Positions 37,301 to 50,790 are shown, counted from the first letter of the stretch. The stretch is 64,000 nucleotides of DNA from Thunnus maccoyii (GCF_910596095.1 NC_056543.1:20276042-20340041); one strand, 5' to 3'. Numbers and translations: made by a program. Notes: generated from the sequence alone by a model not told the origin.

Positions 37301-40300
37301 AGCTTCATGTTCAACGGACAGATATGAGACTGGAATCGATTTTCTAATCTAACTCTTGCCAAGAAAGCAAACAAGTGTGTTCCCAAAAAATGTCAAACAA
37401 TTCCTTTAAATGCCGATGATCAGGTAAACTCCAATGAAAGTTAAAGAAAGCTGAGAGAGAAGCAATAGAGGCGAGGAGTAGAAAGAGAGCTTATTAGAAG
37501 TTATTGATATAGAAACAACTGCCTTGGGCTGCCTTCACATGCTCTCTGACCTACTTGAAATCTATAATAAAAAGAGGTTATCCTTGTGTATGTACTGTTA
37601 GTTTAAGAGAAAGGTGGAAACACTGGTCAGTACATGTTGTGGCTGAGTACAAGCTGCCTTCACCAGATGTACTTCCCCAAAATAATAGTATTATTTATTA
37701 TGATTAGGATATGAAGATGTGTTCAGCCAGACCTTTTGACTGTTTCTGAGAGGTCTGACCTATTTTGCCGTATCTGCTCAACATCCCCCTCTGCCTGGGC
37801 AGCCACATTCCAGGATGTCATGTGATTGTCAGCTTGTAGCTTCCGTCCATTGTCGGCAGTGTAAGGTAATCTGCCATTGTGTTGCATTAGCCCTCCAGAT
37901 AGACGTGTCCAAATGGCACAGCAGCAGCACCACCACCAAATCCACCCCGGCCAGTGCTGTTTTGGATCAGGTCTGTTTGGACGGCAGAGCTGTTGTAAGA
38001 CTAACAGGCTCCATGTGCAGAGAGACATTCTCACAGACTGAGATTAGCCTTAGCATCCAGCCAAACGCCACTTTGAGGAAAGCTGATATGAATAATCCCC
38101 CATGTTTACACGCATGACATAAGGACACGGTCTTGGACCACAGCTTCTGTGTGTGAGTGAGTCATAGAGAGGGCGCCAAGTCTGTTACTGAGACTGTCCA
38201 TGCTGCTTTGTGAGACTTAGATGTTGCGACTTTGTGCCAGAAGGCAGCAGCTTCAGTTTCCTCAGTGTTAGCTCTAGCTACACCAAAGCTTATGGAGAGA
38301 AGCACATACTCTTCTTTGGCATTTCACACATCACTTCTTTGCTTTTTTCATCAAATAGATGGACATACTCACAGCTTCTAGACTCACTGCTTTTTATGTA
38401 ATGTAAAAATAAACACCACTGAAGGAAACTTGCCAGGAATTTTAAACTTTTTTGTCTCAAAGGTCCTATGACTCATTTTAACACAAACGCACACACACAC
38501 ACACACAAATACACACAGTGACACTAATACCCCCGCCAGTACAAACAAATATACGCCAGTGTGTAAATGTCATTTTAACCTCCACCCAGGCCAGCGGGGC
38601 TTAGCCATTGTGTTTTGTAGTTGGCAGACTGTTTGGTGTGTGCTCGAGTGCGTCTCTGCGAGCAGTGGTAATCAGTCTGTTGTTGTGTTGCTATGCTTTG
38701 TGAGGGTGAAACAGGCCTAACTATAATCCATATTCACCCTCTGACAGATGAAAAGACTGCCAAGCAGACATGCTGCTCTCTCTCTCTCTCTCTCCTCCTG
38801 TAACCCTTTCTTTTTCATTCTCTCTCGGTTTCAGTCTAACTCTGCCTCTCTTGCTTTACTGTATAGAGATCAGGCCTGATTAGTGTAGCATTAATCTTTG
38901 GGATTATTCCACTGAGAGTTAATGGCTGGGTTTAACAGTGTATTAGCTCTGTCAGATATACATTGGTTTCTCTCACTGAATGAGACATTAACTTGAAAGC
39001 TTGTCTTCATGAATGCCTTGACAGAGAAATTAAGCAGATTGATTATCCCAAATAGAGGCTGATTTAGAATATGAACTATTAGGCTGCATTTTGTTTATCT
39101 GAACTGTCAAACATTTCTTGAGATATCAACACTGAAAACAGGTGGTAATTATTTGTCTGTTCAATATGAAGCTACAACCAGCATCTGGTTAGCTTAGCGT
39201 GTCTTAGCTTAGCTGCCAGACAACCAGCAAAGACCCAGGAGTCAGTGTGCCCAGCCAAGAAATAGTCCCATAGCCCACTGTAGAAACACAAAATGTCATT
39301 TTTACACTTTGGGTATGGAACGGATTAAGCAAAGGAGATATAACATGTTAATTAGTGACCTTTAAAGGGGCTTGTAGGTGGTGGATGTTGTTACCTCTGG
39401 ACAAACCCAGAATAGCTGTTTCCCCCTTTTTACAGTTTTTATGCAAATTAAGCCAAGCGGCTGCTGGTGGTAGCTCATATATATATACAGATAAGACAGT
39501 GGTATCAATTCTCATCTAACTCTCTGCTAGAAAATGAGCATATTTTCCAAAATGTCGAACTATTCCTTTAATACTACCAAACTCACATGCAGTTACACTC
39601 ATATGAAGTAGAGCTGCTATGATTAGTCGATTAAGCAATTAGTCAATCAACAGAAAATTAATTACCAACCATTTTGATAATCAATTAATTCTTTTGAGTC
39701 ATTTTTTTAAGTTGTGGAGTGTTAGTCAGGACAAAACAAAACATTTTAAGTTGCAATTTGGACTTTTGGAAACAGTGATGGACATTTTTTACAATTTTCT
39801 GACATTTTATAGACCAAACAACTAATCGGTTGATTGAGAAATAATCAACAGATTAATCGATGATAAAGATAATCGCTAGTTACAGCCCTAATATGCCTAT
39901 TTTTCTGTTTCTGTTGTCAGACAACAGAGCAAGCACACAATACTGATCTGATCTGACTTATGTAGCGAGCTCATCTAATGAAATTAACATGCTGGTTAAT
40001 GACTACACCTCTACTAGGCTGTATTGATATTTAAAATGAGTGGGGAAAAAAAGGAATATTGGTAACAGGTACCTGGATATTGTTTATGTATTCACAATTT
40101 TTCTGCTCTTTCACTGAAGTGCGGAATGACGACGATTGTGCACAGATTCTGTAGCAAAGGTTGGGACCCTGTTAGAAGAGCTGGCTTAAGAAAGAAAGGA
40201 AGCATAAGTGGAGAGATGTGAGCGGAATAAAAATGAGATCAGAGACTAAACGAAGTTGGCGTTACACTTACATAGCTGACCTTTGCTTTCACACATTAGT

Positions 40301-41075
40301 CTGGCAGACAGATACCCAAAATGAAATTCTGCTTCTGCTTCCCCCCACCTTCTTTCCCTCTCTCTGCTCATCTACTGCTATCTCATACCTTAGCCCCCCA
40401 CTGCCCCCCACCCCTACTTTCCTTTCCTCTCCTCTTCTCATGCTCATTCATCTTCTGGGTGCTGTTGGTATTCACTCCTCCAGCATGGCTGAATTAATTG
40501 GATGTGAACAGTAATGGAGGGCAGAATTCATTTTCATGTGCCATAGTCACGCTGCATCTTCCTAACTGGAAATATGCACAACCAATGTTAACTTCTTATA
40601 TGACATTCTACAAATAGCAAGTGAGAATCAATGTAAACGTCTATCTTCTTTGCTCACAGCTTATCTGGTTTCCCAGCAGATTCACCATTTACTTTGGCCC
40701 ATACGGCTTGAGCATGGGGCTTTATAGACTGTTTGATGTGCTTAGGTGTATGTGTGTGCACACATGTGAAGCCATGAAGGCTTTTCTCTTCAGCTTGTCA
40801 TTTTTCTATCCCTCATCCCTCTCTCTGCAGCTGCTGAGAATGCATTGACACTCTGGGGGAGAGTGAATGGCTAATTACATGAATTAATGACAGGCACACA
40901 AAAATAAATGCCTCTGTAGAGCAGACTTGTCATTAATTTATTCTATCTGTGTGTTTCTGTCGGAAAGATTTATGCTTAAAATGACCCTGCCAGATAGGAA
41001 GAAAAGAAATGTGACTCTAATTTGCAATGATGGGCCTGGAAAGCTTCAGCTTTTGTTGTTGTGATTCAGTGTGTA

Positions 41076-41138
<63 letters not shown>

Positions 41139-44100
41139 ATGTGTGCGTGTGTGTGTGTGTGTATGTGCCTTCATATGTCGGCATCTTCCTGCCAACATAA
41201 ACGTTACTGCACATCCCTTCCTGTCATCCTATATTACATCAATGGGACTTTGAATTCCTGTCATAATGAGGCAAAAGTCCAAGAAAATCAAACGTCTCTA
41301 AATATTATGAAGGATGTGCTGTGTGCACGGTGCATAAAATCTGTAGTGACTGTTCGTACAAAAGAAGGAGTAAAACAGGATAATGGAAGCATTGTTGTCT
41401 GTCTGCTTCACATTTAGATTTATCCCTTGATTTGCCAGTTTCTCATAAATTTTACTCTGGTTTTTCAGCCATTTTAAAGGGTCATTTCACCCAAATTACA
41501 ACAAAAACATTCTCTTACTTACCTTTGGTGGTCTTACTGTACTCCACTACAATGAAGGTGAACAGAATTTTCTTTGTGGTTGTATGTTCATCCAACAAGC
41601 TGTTAAATACTGTTGAAACTAGCATGTATCCAGATAATGTAACAGTCAAATAACTGAAATTTTTAGATTGGTTGAGTTGACTGTTGGGAAAAGACATGTT
41701 AAAAATGTTTATTTGTATGAATATAACTTTGTTTGGGTTATTATTCTGTGGTTATTAGAGTACAAAATTAAATCAGGTGTGTTATGTAACTATTAATTAC
41801 CTTAAATAAAGCTAATGGGGAGGGCTTCAGATTTTTAAAGGTAGTCAATTCAGTCCCTTAGACGGGTTACAGAGAGCAACATCTACTAATTTACCCTGTG
41901 CTGAATTTTAGAACTACCTTAAATATTTGTACTTTGACTTTTTTTCTCTTTTTTCTCATTTTTTGTACATTTTTTTGAAGCCAAAACAATAAATTAATTT
42001 GTTTCTGATATTGGCAACTATGTATTGTCTTTCACGAGGCTCAGGTACAACCCAATGACAGTGGTGCTCATCATTGAAAAGTTAAATTTGAAAAATACAA
42101 AAATAGGTTTTTTTGTCATTTGAGTGAACCGTGAGTGAACATAACAAAACCAGCATATCCAAATGTGCATCCATAGCTTGTAACACACCTTCCCTTCACC
42201 TCTCTTTCTCTCCCCCTTCAGGATGATAACTGGGGAGAAACCACCACCGCGGTGACCGGCACCTCAGAGCTGAGTATTTCCCAGGAGGAAGTTGTTGGCC
42301 TGGGTAAAGGCTTACAGGACCGGACCCAAGGCTTCCGACGCTATCTTCCCTTGGCTGTGGGCCTGTGTGTGGGGCTGGTGGTTGTGGCGACACCCCTGGT
42401 TTTCTTGCTTCTTCCGGCGATAATGTGGCCAGACAGACTACAAGCTTGTGGGGCAGCCTGTGAGGGCCTCTTCCTCTCTATCTCCTTTAAGCTCCTCATC
42501 CTCTTAATAGCCATTTGGGCCCTGTTTCTCCGCCCGGGCCGCGCTAGCCTGCCCAGAGTGTGTGTGTACCGTGCCTTCCTCACCACACTCACACTCCTGC
42601 TCACCATGTCTTATTGGCTCTTCTATGGGGTCCGCATCCTCGATGCACAGGTGGGTCTGAGAGTGTGCTATTAGAGCATCATAAGTATTTTATTTATGGT
42701 TTAAAAAAAAAAGTAGCCTCTGTTATTTCTTACAAAATATGTATGTGACATTACTGTCATCCAGAGTTGGAAAATATATATTTTTAAGATTTTATGAGGA
42801 CAATAAGGGGTTATTTAAAATAGTAATGAGGCTGCTGCATCAGAGCTTTGTGGTTATCTGAAAATTTTACAAAACAAACTGAATCAAACATTCTCTATGA
42901 CCATGTTATGATCATTTTGAAATATTATTTATTCTTTTTTTGGCCGTAACAAATAACATACTGGTCCTTGAAAGAAAATCTTTTTTTTTTTTGCATTTTT
43001 TGGATACAACTAAAAGCGAATGTTACTGAATTCTTAATGGTTTTATACAGCTCTTGTGTTGTTTTTAGGGGCAATTTTAGGTTGTTTCCAGGTTGTAATC
43101 ATTTATATGACTCTTATCAGCAACTGTAACTTGTTATTGTTTCATATCTTTGCCAGGCCAGACTTACAAACAGCTATTTTTCCATCTCAATGACAATTTC
43201 CTGGTTAAGTGAAGCATAATTAAAATCAAGGAAGAGCTTTTCATCAAGCAGCAGGGAATGTTTTTATTAAACCTATGACGTGATCTGCTACAGGATGAGG
43301 ACTACCATGGTGTTGTCCAGTTTGCCGTGTCCCTCGTGGACTCACAGTTATTTGTCCACTATCTGGCTGTGGTGCTGCTGGAGCTCCGCCACCTCCAACC
43401 CTGCTACAGCGTGTGTGTCATCCGCTCCACTGACGGAGAAACGCGTCACTACAACATAGGACAGCTCAGGTACAAATGCCCACTTACCGTAACTATACCT
43501 CCTCTGTGTGCTTTTCATAATCGTTCTTAATGAAAAAGAAAGAGAACTGTAGAAGCAGTTTACACCTTGAAATGTCAATATGACCGTTCTGCGCAGTACA
43601 CATCAATACACACACAGTGGCACAGTCTTTACATTCTACCATTATAAAGTATGTGTGTAATTGGAGGCCCATGTCCATAGGGAAGACTGGCACAAGCAGT
43701 AATTGAGTTACTCATCAGACTCCTCGTCTAGTTCGCTTGAGGCGCGCTATTCTAGGAGTTAGGGGGGAGGGATGAGAATGTGCCAGACATAGGCACTCAT
43801 CCAATGGCTGTCTTACTTTGTTTCTGCTCTGATGGAGTGTGTGACTACAACAGGACTAAGAGACAACAGTGGTAATTAGATAAGGTTTGTGTGAAGAGGC
43901 TGTGATTGTGAGTCATTTGGAAGGGTGGTAAACAGGAAGTTAAGAGCCTGAACAGGGGCAGTAAAAATCATCTGTTGCATGGCAGTGAACAATTTGATTA
44001 ATGTTCAGTTAATTCAGAGAGGTTGTTAAGTTTATTACATGAGTCAATCAGCCGTCAGCCATGAAGGTAAATTGAATTCCTGGTGTCTGAGTTTTCTCTC

Positions 44101-44681
44101 TCTCTCATCTCACGTAGCATTCAGAGGGCTGCTCTGTCCATTTTGGAGTATTACTACAGAGATTTTCCACTTCATAACCCAGCCCTTCTTTCGGCCTCCA
44201 AGCACCGGGCTGCCAAACACCTGGCTGGGTTAAAGGTCTACAACGTAGACGGTTAGTCACCTCATCTGTCCCAAAAATTACATCCTCTATTACTATATAC
44301 CATTTCTGCTCGTGTCCTTCTCGTTGTTTCCTTTCCCTCCCTGGTTTATCAGGTCTTCTGCTCCTTCTGCTCCTTTGTTTTGATGCTCTCTTTTCCATCT
44401 TCATCTCTTCAATACACAGCTTTTAAAAACAAACTGAGAACATACCTTTTGGGCAGTAAGTACAGATAAAAGTCCTCACCATCACTCTGTGCAGCACTTT
44501 ATCACAGGAAGCTGCTAATGTCACGGTTCACTTCACTCAATCTTTACAGCACTCTGAAGCCTCCATTCCTGACATAATGCATATATTGAATCTGCAGCAA
44601 GCACTTCCATCGCGCACACACGGACGCACACGCAATTCCTGCTGTGGCTCTGCAATGCTCTTGATATATTGCCTCCCTGCG

Positions 44682-44755
<74 letters not shown>

Positions 44756-47530
44756 CACACACATGCACACACACACACAGCCTGTGATGCCACATATTGT
44801 CCCCTTTCCCACAGTTAAAAAGGTCTTTCACTTGCTACCATCAATCCCCCATCACTCTGTGCAACACTGTGGATTTGATGATCTAAGGCAGGGATGCAGT
44901 ATGGGATATGGTGTCCTCATAGCACCTCCCATCCACCCCACCCCCCCTCCCTATCAAAGTGCAGCGTAAAGGCCTCTAGGGGGCCGTGGAATTTCAAGCC
45001 TTAAATAATTCATCAGAGTAACGCTCATTCCTCACATACTCCCACATCTCTCCTTCCACCCTCCCGCTCAGGCTGTCTCTAGCTCGGCTTGCTTTCTTTA
45101 TCTTCCCCCCTTTTTTTTTTATTTCATTTCTCTCTCACTTCAACCCCCACTCATTCTCCCCCCTCCCCTCTCTCTTTATCATTCACAGTCATTCACAGTC
45201 ACTCTTGAATATGTAGGCCAGAAAGTTAAAGAGGCATGTGTTTGTGCATATTTTTGTTGAAAAATATTTATAGCACTCCTTGTGCAAATTATCTGACAGC
45301 AGTATTTCCAGATTATACATCAGAATGGTTTTTCGTGCATGTTTTATTTCTGTATTCAATATCTTTCTCACCTGCACACACACACTCACGCATAAAAACA
45401 CATATGCAGATCAGATTATTAATGATTTATATCCCTACCTGACCTGCAGGGTTTACGCCCCCAAACTGTGCTGATCTTCATAAATATGGACCAGATCTTA
45501 CACCCCCACAATGATACCCCAGGAAGTCTAATATACTGCTGTACAAGCTCCATTAGCTTTATGGGTTTGTCACACGAACCAGTAAATTCACAGATCAGAA
45601 CAGAACTATGGCCTTTGAAGTGTAAAACGATGAATATTTAATCCACCCCCAATAAAAAGGTTTTTGCATCAGACTGTCTGAGGTGAAACATGGATGCTTA
45701 CAGTGGAAATTGCTTCTTTTCTCAGTGCTATAATTAACACTATGTGACTAAGACACATGATCTGGCAGGATGCCCCAGATAAGATTAAAATACAGTTTAC
45801 TCTAGTCTCGAACTTGGAAAAGGTTAGCAGGATATAAAATGGGCAGGCATAAACTCTGTTTTACACCTCCAGCATAAGACTAAATACAGCATTGTGTAAG
45901 ATCTTAGCTCTCCTTCCATCTGACCTTTTCTCATCGTGATTCAGATTGAAATACAGCCCATTAATCAAAGTCTGGTGGGGTCAGGGGCTACTTCCTCCAG
46001 CTCCAGCTGATATTACCAATTTGCCCGTCTTCTCCTTTTGATGCAGCCCCAGGGAGCACAGCAGGGGCGCAGCCTGGTAATGGGAATCAGTCCCGGGCAA
46101 TGGTTGCATCTGCCGCCAAGCACAAAGACAGCGCCCACAATGAGCTGTACTATGAAGAGGCCGACTACGAGAGAAGAGTCCGCAAACGTAGAGCCAGGTG
46201 ATGAACAAAATTATAGCACATAGATAGATGCATATGTGTGCAGACAGGAGGGATAGAAGGAGGCCAGATGGTTCCACTTGTAAATTAGCATGTTGCCTAT
46301 TAATCAGTATGGATTAAAGGCAAGTCTAGTGCTAACAATGAGCTAACTGATGTGTGTATGTGCTTTGTCAGGCTGGTTGTGGCTGTGGAGGAGGCCTTCA
46401 CACATGTTCGGCGCATGAAGAAAGAGGATGAGCGTGCTACTCCCTCTGACATCATGGATGTCCGTGAAGCAGCTCTGGCCATATTTCCCTCCATGGCCCG
46501 TGCCCTGCAGAAGTACCTCCGCACCACCAGGAGGCAGCACTGCCACAGCATGGAGAACATCCAGAAGCACCTCTCGTTCTGCCTCATCAATAACATGAGC
46601 CCAAAGGTGAGCTTGGTTTTTCACCTTCATTTTTAACTCTAAAAAGAAGTTTTCATTGTTGTGGCCATCATTTCTATCAGTTATGATGACACTGTACTCA
46701 CCAAAGCAATTGCTGAAATCTGGGGTCACATAGACATTGCAATAACTGCTCATGTTTGGGGCACCAAACATGAGCTTTTTGACTGTCTAATAAGTTGTAA
46801 ACACTTTAGCCTGATTATCAAAACCACATTTGAACCAGGATTGTGTCACTCCAAAAACACAAAAAAATCTCAAGTCTGTGGCATCTCTTCACTAATTTTT
46901 GTCTTTGAGCTCTTATTTCCTTAAACAGAGGCTTTAGTATTGATTTTTTTTTCTTTTAAGTACTTTATTTGAAGATATAACCAAAGGTGAGCTCACACAA
47001 AATGTTGGTAATAATTCCTATTGCACAGGGAAACTGCATACAACTACAGCAGTCGAGTAATCATATCCAGATCTTAGCAATTAACTACTGTAAGTGGGTA
47101 CAGTTATTATTCCTGATAGAGAGTATGGCCAAAACTACAAAAAATAAGACCCAAGTTGTCATAAACCAGAATTATCCTTTAAACATTCTCAAGTTTGAAA
47201 GAATAAGTTAACATTTTTTCAAATCTGTCTGAAAATAATACTTACTTTATAATTTGTTTGTGCATCCAGGCCTTCCTCGAGGCCTACCTGGCCCCTGGTC
47301 CGACCCTGCAGTACGGCCCTGAGCGCTGGATGGCTGACCAGTGGACTTTGGTGAGCGAGGCATCTGTAACTGGCGGCATAAAGGAGGGGACAGAGTTCCT
47401 GCTGAGGTGTCTCGACTTTAGCTTAGCTATCACCGTCAAGAGCATCCCTTACATCCGACTGACTGAGGAGTACGTCGACCCCAAATCACACAAGTTTATA
47501 CTGCTGCTCCAATCAGAAACCTCAGTTTAA
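34384..47530 (+). CDS. vangl1: VANGL planar cell polarity protein 1
   Basis: This is a four-pass plasma-membrane scaffold of the Frizzled/Dishevelled planar cell polarity pathway, acting with Prickle. Eight coding exons join in frame: 34,384-34,454, 36,179-36,350, 42,222-42,650, 43,294-43,469, 44,118-44,251, 46,047-46,197, 46,372-46,606 and 47,270-47,530. They give 542 aa; human VANGL1 has 524. The N-terminus [20 protein letters not shown] carries the family Ser/Thr phosphorylation cluster, with a second at [27 protein letters not shown] follows at residue 82. Membrane segments lie near residues 123-145, 157-176, 188-210 and 229-250, including [13 protein letters not shown]. The cytoplasmic tail has [20 protein letters not shown] and ends in the PDZ ligand [18 protein letters not shown] and the synteny favour VANGL1 over VANGL2. 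Intron 2 (5.9 kb) is loaded with MITEs. Exon 2 is longer and less conserved, with a proline-rich insert. Confidence 0.96.
34875..34975. repeat. Local duplicate, left block of the split copy
   Basis: It shares GTGAATTAATGGGTTTCAGT, GACCTAGCAGGAA and ACACATGGTG with 33,728-33,805. It lies in vangl1 intron 1. Confidence 0.7.
35070..35165. repeat. Common fish interspersed-repeat fragment
   Basis: CTTTATTTAACCAGGAAGTC and the following TTGAGATGCATT, GAGAGACATGGCCAAAAAGG match a phrase I know from many fish genomes. It sits inside the split part of the local duplicate. Confidence 0.5.
35225..35285. repeat. Local duplicate, right block of the split copy
   Basis: It shares AAGGAGAGAG, ACTATTTTAAACAGTTACAT and TCTTCATGAAACAAGTTT with 33,818-33,868. 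Confidence 0.7.
35383..36090. mobile_element. Percomorph MITE copies in vangl1 intron 1
   Basis: Phrases such as CATTATCGATTAATGTGACA, CCCAGAGCACAAGGTGAAGT, CTTCAAATGTCTTGATTTGT and CAAAACCCAAAGATATTCCA belong to a very common percomorph repeat with ATCGATTAAT-rich ends. One arm runs to about 35,745. A second, partly inverted piece with GGATCCAGCCTCTCAAATGT follows to about 36,090. Confidence 0.65.
36475..36510. repeat. 18-base tandem duplication
   Basis: TGTAATCACAGTCCTTTA occurs twice back to back in vangl1 intron 2. Confidence 0.9.
36882..37410. mobile_element. Foldback MITE, copy B (529 bp, near-complete inverted repeat)
   Basis: The element begins TTTAAAGAAATAGTTTTGAC and ends with the inverted equivalent, CAAACAATTCCTTTAAA. 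The arms pair along nearly their full length, including TTCATATCTGTACAG against CTCATATCTGTCCGT on the other arm. They meet at a perfect 16-bp stem, GAAGTGTAAAAACAAC (37,097-37,112) with its complement at 37,131-37,146, and an 18-base loop. The left arm has lost a segment relative to the right. There is no coding capacity. The AT-rich TTTAAA ends hint at the target preference, but the superfamily is unknown to me. Confidence 0.85.
37411..39099. other. vangl1 intron 2 sequence without recognised elements
   Basis: No exon is supported. A short CA run lies near 38,489-38,506 and a CT run near 38,776-38,794. Confidence 0.5.
39100..39572. mobile_element. Foldback MITE, copy C
   Basis: Same family as copy B. 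It shares AATATGAAGCTACAACCAGC, GATATAACATGTTAATTAGT, GGTATCAATTCTCATCTAAC and the closing GTCGAACTATTCCTTTAA. It is diverged, with an eroded left end. Confidence 0.75.
39610..39890. mobile_element. Second copy of the ATCGATTAAT-type percomorph MITE
   Basis: It begins GAGCTGCTATGATTAGTCGA and ends AATCGCTAGTTACAGCCCT, an inverted pair of ends. The body contains ACATTTTATAGACCAAACAA. It is related to 35,383-36,090. Confidence 0.6.
41081..41162. repeat. (TG)n microsatellite in vangl1 intron 2
   Basis: About 80 bases of TG repeat, interrupted by single CA and CG steps. Confidence 0.95.
41470..42130. repeat. Possible MITE with GGGT(C/G)A...CACCC-type ends
   Basis: AAAGGGTCATTTCACCCAAA near 41,476 and CATTTGAGTGAACCG near 42,117 resemble the ends of a known fish repeat. 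The interior is not recognised, so the boundaries are tentative. Confidence 0.3.
44688..44779. repeat. (CA)n microsatellite in vangl1 intron 5
   Basis: About 90 bases of CA repeat with a few CG and TG interruptions. It generates spurious Val-Cys ORFs on the minus strand. Confidence 0.95.
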
Positions 47531-47892
47531 CAGACCCAGTGTGCTGGTGCCGCTTATCTGGACTTACATGACTGTTATGATTACTCGACTGAATTTTTCA
47601 AAAATAGCTTTTTGTACTGTTTTTTGTACTTATGTTCATGTCCTTTGCTTACATAGAGTATCTTTGTGTTTCCTTGTCTTTGTCCCGGGAGACGTGAAAG
47701 ATGATGAAAGACAGAAAACAGGAGGGAATATGCTTGGATTTCTCTGTCTTGACATTTGCAGAACACAGTTCAGGTATTCCTCTATGCACTACAGAAGACC
47801 CTCACAAATTTTCCTCTTTTAATTACACGTGCCAGTGTGTGCCTGCACGGAAGAATTCATGATTTAGGGGGAGTGTGTGATTTAGGATGCAA

Positions 47893-47973
<81 letters not shown>

Positions 47974-49340
47974 GTGTTGAGTGTAGTGCACACCCGGGAT
48001 CTGACTCAACTTGTCTCCTCTCTCTTAGCGTTACCATAGATACATTTTCCAAAAGCCTGGTTGCAAAGTGATATAAACTGAACCCTTTTCATCCAAAACT
48101 GCTCTTTTTCAGTCTTAGCAATGATTATTTAACATGTCATGTATTACACATGTATGTACAGTATTTATATGTGAATATACTTTATCCCTCCAGACTTTTT
48201 TATATCAACATTGTGCATTGCCTGAATGATTTTTTTTAACCTTGTGAAAGATTTTTTTACCATGTCTGTCCGCGCTGTATTTGTGGAGATAACTGGACTG
48301 TAAATAGCTGAAGACGTCTTTGTAAATGTCAGACAAATCACTGGAATCTCTCGGACTGAAAGCCAACCACAGTACAGCTGAATACAGACGATCTAGCCAA
48401 GAGATTGTGAGCTAATACGTCTTACTATTTGTTATATTTGGGTTTGTACAGTTAAGTGTGTGCAGTGTACACAGATCTTTGTATTAGCCAGAAGAAAGAC
48501 TCAGTGTTAGGACTGTGAGGTTCATGTGATTGACCTTTTTTATATCTCACGTTAAAACTGTCACTGTTGTGATGTTTCATTTCAGGACATAAACTTTAAC
48601 CCATCATTAAGGGGGTCCATTATTACAGAACTTCTCTGCATAGCATAAATTCTGTCAGACAAGTGAAATATGCTGAGCCATGAGGTTCTCAGCTGCATAA
48701 GACAAAGCCTATAATATATGAATATTTAAAACCAGGTTTCAGGAGCTTTTTCAAAAGATTTGACATAGAATCCTTCTTCAAAATTAACAGTCATTTTACT
48801 CAAGCTGGCAAATGTTTAAACAAGAAAATCAATCATTTAGTGTCAGTATTTCGGCTGTCAGTATTTTATCTGTGGACACTACTGCCACCTATCTACCACT
48901 ACTGGAATAGGAACACTGTCCTTCAGCATCAATCAAACTATTAATTATCTGTATTTTTAAATCCTCTTTATTTATGAGGCCCTTTATGTTGTAAATTCAT
49001 ATTTACACAAGTGTTATTATTGTCACTGACGGTGTAGAATAGGATTTTAGAGTGTTGCTGGTTGTAAATACTTCTTCTGTTTTCTTGACTACACATGTGC
49101 CTCAGTTAAACATATTAAGGATGTGCTCAGCATACATGTGCAGTTTTCTTCTGTATGTGTGAGTGTGTGTGTGAGAGAGAGAGAGAGAAAGAGAGAAGGG
49201 GAACAAAATGAAGAGAAGAGACTGATTTCCCAAATTGTCCCTGTCTTCTTTTTTTTCTTTTTTTTTTACAACAGAACATGTAAAATCACAGCAGCTGTGT
49301 CAAAGTCACATTTGTAACAAAATAAATATTTGTATTGACC
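47531..49340 (+). other. vangl1: 3' UTR of vangl1
   Basis: Non-coding sequence follows the TAA at 47,528-47,530. It contains a 78-base (TG)n run. An AATAAA signal lies at 49,321-49,326, implying a UTR of about 1.8 kb. Later AATAAA motifs near 49,930 could extend it. Confidence 0.5.
47895..47972. repeat. (TG)n microsatellite
   Basis: An uninterrupted TG run of about 78 bases, inside the inferred vangl1 3' UTR. Confidence 0.95.
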
Positions 49341-50790
49341 TTTTCGAGGCATTTAATTGTTGTATTTTTATGTCACTCATCTGACAGATTAGTGTATACC
49401 CTGATATCTTTTATTTGTACAGTGATGTTATTATATATATATGTGTATGTACATATATATATATATACATATATACATAATTGGTATTTTGGTTGGCGGT
49501 AATAGAGTAGTTTCATTGTTAAAAACTATCTAGTGATGCACAACTAGGCCTGTAGTTATATTGGTTATACAGAAATGTGAAATACTTACTCTCTATTTCT
49601 TAATTTATGACATGTTCATCAGAATTATTGAATCTGTAGTAATGCTGTATTTTTTATTCCACAGAAAGGTGAATTTTCTTGCACCTTTTTTCTGTGAAGA
49701 AGGCAAATTTAAGTAGTAGTGTGTTGTGGTTTAGGACAAGACAGGTATGTGATTAACACATTGAAAAGGATGTAAATATTTATTACACTTTTCCCTGTTA
49801 TTTCTTACACTCTGTCCTTGAACCCAGGGAGGATTGGGTTTGTATTCATGTCCAGACTAGTTTCTGGGATGCAGCTGTCAGTGTGTTGAGCATAATAATC
49901 ACAATACTCATCACTTGCACTTTATTTTAAATAAAATATGAATTTTGTTAACATTCTGATCAGCTGTATCTTTGCAGTTTTAAATTCTATAGGTAAGATC
50001 ATTCAATTTTCTCTAGAGCTACACAAGGCAATTAGTTGCTTGTTTTACATTTTCAAAGCAACACTGGTTTAGTTGTAGGTCTGTTTGTGAATGTAAAGTC
50101 CCTGCACACCCATGGATCAAGGAACCTCTCCTGCCATCCGGGGGGCCTGCCCATAAAACCCAAAAGCCCGGTTAGTTACATTCCTCTACATTGTATAATG
50201 TGTTTTCTTTCATTGAGGGAAGGCGTCTATCCAATGGTGTAATGACAGTATTATCTCCCTGTGCAGCTGCTGCCTGCCCCATTAATTCAGGTAAGAAATA
50301 AACCTGATGAAGGGGGAAGTAGTGTGAGATGAGAAAAGAGATTAGAGGTTTGCTATTGAAAATGGAGATTGCTTAAATGTGGCTTTACAATTTCAAACCT
50401 GCCACCTCCTCCGAGCAGAAAATGTACTTTTTCTCCGTAAACCAAATATTCAATCTTCAGTTGTATTACCTGAAAGAGGAATGCAGAATGAAAGGAAATG
50501 GAAACAAAAACACACATTTACCATCTAGTTTGGTTTATGGACAATAAGGGCAATGAGCCACAACTCATGTAATCAAATTGATTATAAGTAAAAGAAACAA
50601 AGTATTTGGAAGTGCTGCTTTAGGTATTCAAGTTGCTGTTTGAGTAAGTTCTGTGTTGAGAATTAAGCCTTTCACAGTTTACTCCATTAACAGAAGAAAT
50701 TAATTTGATGACAGTGATAACTGACAAAGAGACCTTTATGTAAATGAATGTCATGTGTAATGTGAGGTAAATGTCTGGTCCAGACATATT
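49341..50790. other. Spacer between convergent vangl1 and casq2
   Basis: No exon is seen. An AT dinucleotide-rich patch lies at 49,430-49,480. vangl1 and casq2 converge here, so both 3' ends fall in or next to this interval. Confidence 0.5.

Noticed and set aside
37723-38117. 100-aa ORFs on both strands in vangl1 intron 2
   Set aside because: No recognisable domains and no splice context; both strands open equally, as expected by chance.
44533-44969. Several 86-130 aa ORFs of Val-Cys or Thr-His repeats
   Set aside because: These are translations of a (CA)n microsatellite in a vangl1 intron.
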